A stretch of 23,474 bases of DNA, taken from positions 1 through 23,474 of IMG/VR virus record IMGVR_UViG_3300007734_000494. One strand, 5' to 3'. The stretch comes from a virus. Below the pieces are notes generated by a model. That model was not told where the DNA came from. It worked only from the letters and a program-made list of their open reading frames with translations, and did no database searches. Position 1 is the first letter of the stretch; each line of letters opens with the position of its first letter. Made by a program: the position numbers and the translations under genes. Below, in pieces: positions 21,178 to 23,474 of this stretch.

Positions 21178-23474
21178 GGGAATTGAAATTGATCTAGTCC
21201 CAACTGATGCAATGGTCAGCGAGGCTGAACGAGGTCTTGCTTGGCGTAGAGAATTTGGTCGAGGCGGTACTGAGGTCGGTATTGCTAGAGCGAGAGATAT
21301 TTCAAACAAGGTTGATCTGTCTCCAGATACCATTCGTCGAATGACATCTTTCTTTGCTCGGCATGAAGTCGATAAACAGGCTGAAGGATTCCGACAGGGT
21401 GAAGATGGTTATCCGTCAAACGGTCGAATTGCATGGGCCTTATGGGGCGGTGATGCTGGTAAATCATGGGTCGAAGGAAAGGCAAAGCGTATGGACAAGA
21501 TCGACGAGACTGGCAGAGCGGCTTCTGATGCTTTGAATTTAGGTGATTTTGTTCAATGGGATTCATCTGGTGGGACAGCTAAAGGACAGATTGAACACAT
21601 TATGCGTGAAGGCACATTAGGGATTCCTGATAGTGAATTTTCAATTAATGCCTCTGAGGACGATCCTGCTGCATTGATTAGAATTTTTCGTGAAGGTGAA
21701 GAAGGCTATGAACCAACTGATACACTCGTTGGTCATAAGTTTTCTACTCTGACAAAGATTGCTGATCTGCGTTCTTATCATGATGATAAGCGACCTTATC
21801 CAAACGAACACGCTGCAAGATTAACCGATCCTGCACAGTACGATTCATTCCGTCGAAAAAATAATGATTTTGGCGATGGCATTGATGCGATATATGGGAT
21901 CAAGAGTGGAAAATCTGAGTTGCAAGCAATTCGGTTCTCCAAAAACAAGTTTACGGTTGCTGAAGCGAAGAAGTGGTTGGCTGATAATGATTACAAGCCA
22001 ATAATTTTTGAAGAAGCAACGATCGGAAGGAAAGATTCTATGGAACTCGAAAAGCGTCACATCATCGATGTTGCCGAAAGTGAGACTGCTTATGTCATCA
22101 CCTTTGCAAAGCATGAAGCGGCTGACATGGAAGATGAGCCAGCAATGGCTGAAGAAGCACAGCCAGAAATGGATGCTCCTTCAATGGCAGATGTTCAGGA
22201 ACCAATGACTGATTCTAACAATATGCAGAAATCATTCATCCCAACAAACGAAGTGCAACATCGTGCTTATGAGATGGGTGCAAATCCAGTTAACAAGGAC
22301 GAGCGGAGAGTTCAGATTGCAATGTCATCTGAAAAGCCAGTTGCTCGTTCTTTTGGCATGGAAGTTTTGGATCACAGTCCATCTTCCATTGATGTTTCGT
22401 TTCTCAATTCAGGTCGAGCACCTTTGTTGCTTGACCATGATCCTGAGAAGCAAATCGGAATCATCGAAGAAGTACGAATCGATGGCTCGGCTCGCGTGAT
22501 GCGAGCGACAGTCCGCTTTGGAAAAGGCGGTCTTGCCACCGAGGTATTCAACGATGTGGTTGACGGTATCAGGCAGAACATTTCTGTCGGCTACCAAGTT
22601 AACAAAATGGTTCGTGAAGATGGGGGAGACGGGACGGTCTTTCGCGTTAACAAATGGACTCCAATCGAAGCCTCTATTGTATCACTGCCAGCAGACTCGT
22701 CTGTTGGTGTTGGTCGGTCTATTGAAATCATCTCAACCCCAATTCAGGAGATTAAAATGAGTGAAGTTAATCAGGACGAAATGCGTTCCGCAATCGTTAA
22801 GCAGAATGCAGAAATCATTGAGACAGGTGCTCGTCTCAACAAGCGTGACATTGCTGAAAAGGCAATCGCCCGTGGTCTGTCGCTTGAGCAGTTCCGTGGT
22901 GAGTTGATTGAATCTTTCGGCAGCACAGCACTCGGCAATGGCACACACGAAATCGGCTTGAACAAGCGTGAGCGTTCATCCTATTCGCTTATGCGTGCAA
23001 TCAATGCTCAGGCTCGTCAGGACTGGTCTGAGGCTGGTTTTGAGCGTGAACTGTCCGACGAAATCGGCAAGCGTGTAGGCCGTACTGCTCGCGGCTTCTA
23101 CGTTCCATCTGATATGTCTTGGTCAAAGCGTGATGTTATCTCTGGTACAGCAACCAACACATCCAAGGGCGGCTACATGATCGGTACTGATCAGCGTGGT
23201 GATCTTTTCATTGATGCTCTCCGTGATACCATTGTCACTGCTGGCCTCGGTGCAACGATGCTAACTGGCCTTCAGGGCAATGTTGCGATTCCAAAACTTG
23301 CCACCAAGACGACTGTTGCGTTTGTTGCTGAAACATCTGCACCAACTGAAGGTGCTCCTGTTTTCGGTCAGCTTACGATGTCGCCTAAAACTGTCGCTGG
23401 TTATGTTGATATTTCACGCCGGATGATCATCCAGTCCGACCCATCGGTCGAAATGGTTCTCCGTAATGACATCA
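21164..23474 (+). CDS. Multidomain prohead protease-major capsid fusion, 3' truncated by window end
   Basis: One frame stays open from ATG 21164 to the end (770 complete codons). Residues about 40-120 hold RRMTSFFARHEVDKQ and PSNGRIAWALWGGDAGKSW, a domain found beside phage capsid genes. Residues 125-205 form a small beta domain (LGDFVQWDSSGGTAKGQIEHI). Residues 207-292 carry YPNEHAARLTDPAQYD. An acidic linker follows (about 315-370). The HK97-type protease covers 370-525: H425 in LLLDHDPEKQIG, S474 in NISVGYQV, with E502 as a possible third residue; the 49-residue H to S spacing equals that of the HK97 protease. A capsid segment with a helical delta domain starts at M532, then the HK97 fold. 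An AGGAG site at 22746-22750 precedes an in-frame ATG at 22757. A second, at GGAAGG 22025-22030, precedes ATG 22040. Confidence 0.88.
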   Translation, partial: MAQYKGIEIDLVPTDAMVSEAERGLAWRREFGRGGTEVGIARARDISNKVDLSPDTIRRMTSFFARHEVDKQAEGFRQGEDGYPSNGRIAWALWGGDAGKSWVEGKAKRMDKIDETGRAASDALNLGDFVQWDSSGGTAKGQIEHIMREGTLGIPDSEFSINASEDDPAALIRIFREGEEGYEPTDTLVGHKFSTLTKIADLRSYHDDKRPYPNEHAARLTDPAQYDSFRRKNNDFGDGIDAIYGIKSGKSELQAIRFSKNKFTVAEAKKWLADNDYKPIIFEEATIGRKDSMELEKRHIIDVAESETAYVITFAKHEAADMEDEPAMAEEAQPEMDAPSMADVQEPMTDSNNMQKSFIPTNEVQHRAYEMGANPVNKDERRVQIAMSSEKPVARSFGMEVLDHSPSSIDVSFLNSGRAPLLLDHDPEKQIGIIEEVRIDGSARVMRATVRFGKGGLATEVFNDVVDGIRQNISVGYQVNKMVREDGGDGTVFRVNKWTPIEASIVSLPADSSVGVGRSIEIISTPIQEIKMSEVNQDEMRSAIVKQNAEIIETGARLNKRDIAEKAIARGLSLEQFRGELIESFGSTALGNGTHEIGLNKRERSSYSLMRAINAQARQDWSEAGFERELSDEIGKRVGRTARGFYVPSDMSWSKRDVISGTATNTSKGGYMIGTDQRGDLFIDALRDTIVTAGLGATMLTGLQGNVAIPKLATKTTVAFVAETSAPTEGAPVFGQLTMSPKTVAGYVDISRRMIIQSDPSVEMVLRNDI
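22746..22759 (+). promoter_or_regulatory. Internal ribosome binding site and in-frame ATG at the capsid boundary
   Basis: AGGAG (22746-22750), six bases ATTAAA, then ATG (22757-22759), in frame with the fusion gene and exactly where the protease domain ends and the helical capsid delta domain begins. The signal is stronger than that at the upstream start 21164. It would allow capsid protein to be made in excess of protease. Confidence 0.65.

Noticed and set aside
20755-21333. 192-codon minus-strand frame across the portal end and the capsid fusion start
   Set aside because: It lies against two well-supported coding frames and has a shadow-like composition.

Overview
This window is a dense stretch of tailed-phage DNA with no rRNA, tRNA, CRISPR or insertion sequence that I can see. 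The packaging and head genes are of the lambda type: a GpA-like large terminase, a lambda-family portal and an HK97-fold protease and capsid. A gpJ-like tail-tip protein suggests a siphovirus. GC content is moderate to low. The fibre repeats, the cysteine-rich DRYRYPCQ-type lipoprotein and the TET-associated glycosyltransferase resemble genes I associate with uncultured aquatic phages. The ERF cassette and the GTA-type holin fit an alphaproteobacterial host. The host assignment is inference.

Layout. Positions 1-5082 (+) hold the 3' part of the tail-tip gene, a glycine-rich tip protein, a small fibre-associated protein, a repeat-bearing fibre and a beta-rich structural-type protein. Positions 5093-7230 (+) hold the lysis region: two small membrane proteins, a lipoprotein, a two-helix membrane protein, a three-helix holin and a GH108 endolysin. 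Positions 7224-10439 (-) form a leftward cassette: an AT-rich hypothetical gene, an ERF annealing protein, its usual partner gene, an HNH endonuclease, an HTH protein, a DUF6378-like protein, several small hypotheticals and two tiny membrane peptides too short for a standard gene caller. A divergent AT-rich control region with a perfect inverted repeat lies at 10440-10536. Positions 10537-13737 (+) hold regulators and replication genes: a winged-helix-like protein, a Cro-like HTH protein, RusA, a DnaA domain-IV protein, a DUF1376 replication protein and two tandem paralogues. Another tiny membrane peptide sits antisense at 13745-13831. From 13895 to the end (+) come a virion protein, a methyltransferase, a ParB-like protein, a TET-associated glycosyltransferase, small and large terminase, a connector-type protein, the portal, and a long reading frame that fuses accessory domains, the prohead protease and the major capsid protein. 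That frame runs off the end.

Because tail-tip genes lie left of the early region and head genes lie right of it, the window probably spans the tail-to-head junction of a circularly permuted or circular map. The missing genes (rest of capsid, head completion, tape measure, proximal tail) would lie outside.

The items most worth attention are: the methyltransferase, ParB-like and glycosyltransferase cassette, which suggests DNA base hypermodification and has no TET/JBP oxygenase in view; the multidomain protease-capsid fusion with a well-formed internal ribosome binding site and ATG at the start of the capsid segment; three 28-30 residue membrane peptides; a nine-G run near the end of the methyltransferase gene; and a hairpin that buries the ribosome binding site of the DUF1376 gene.
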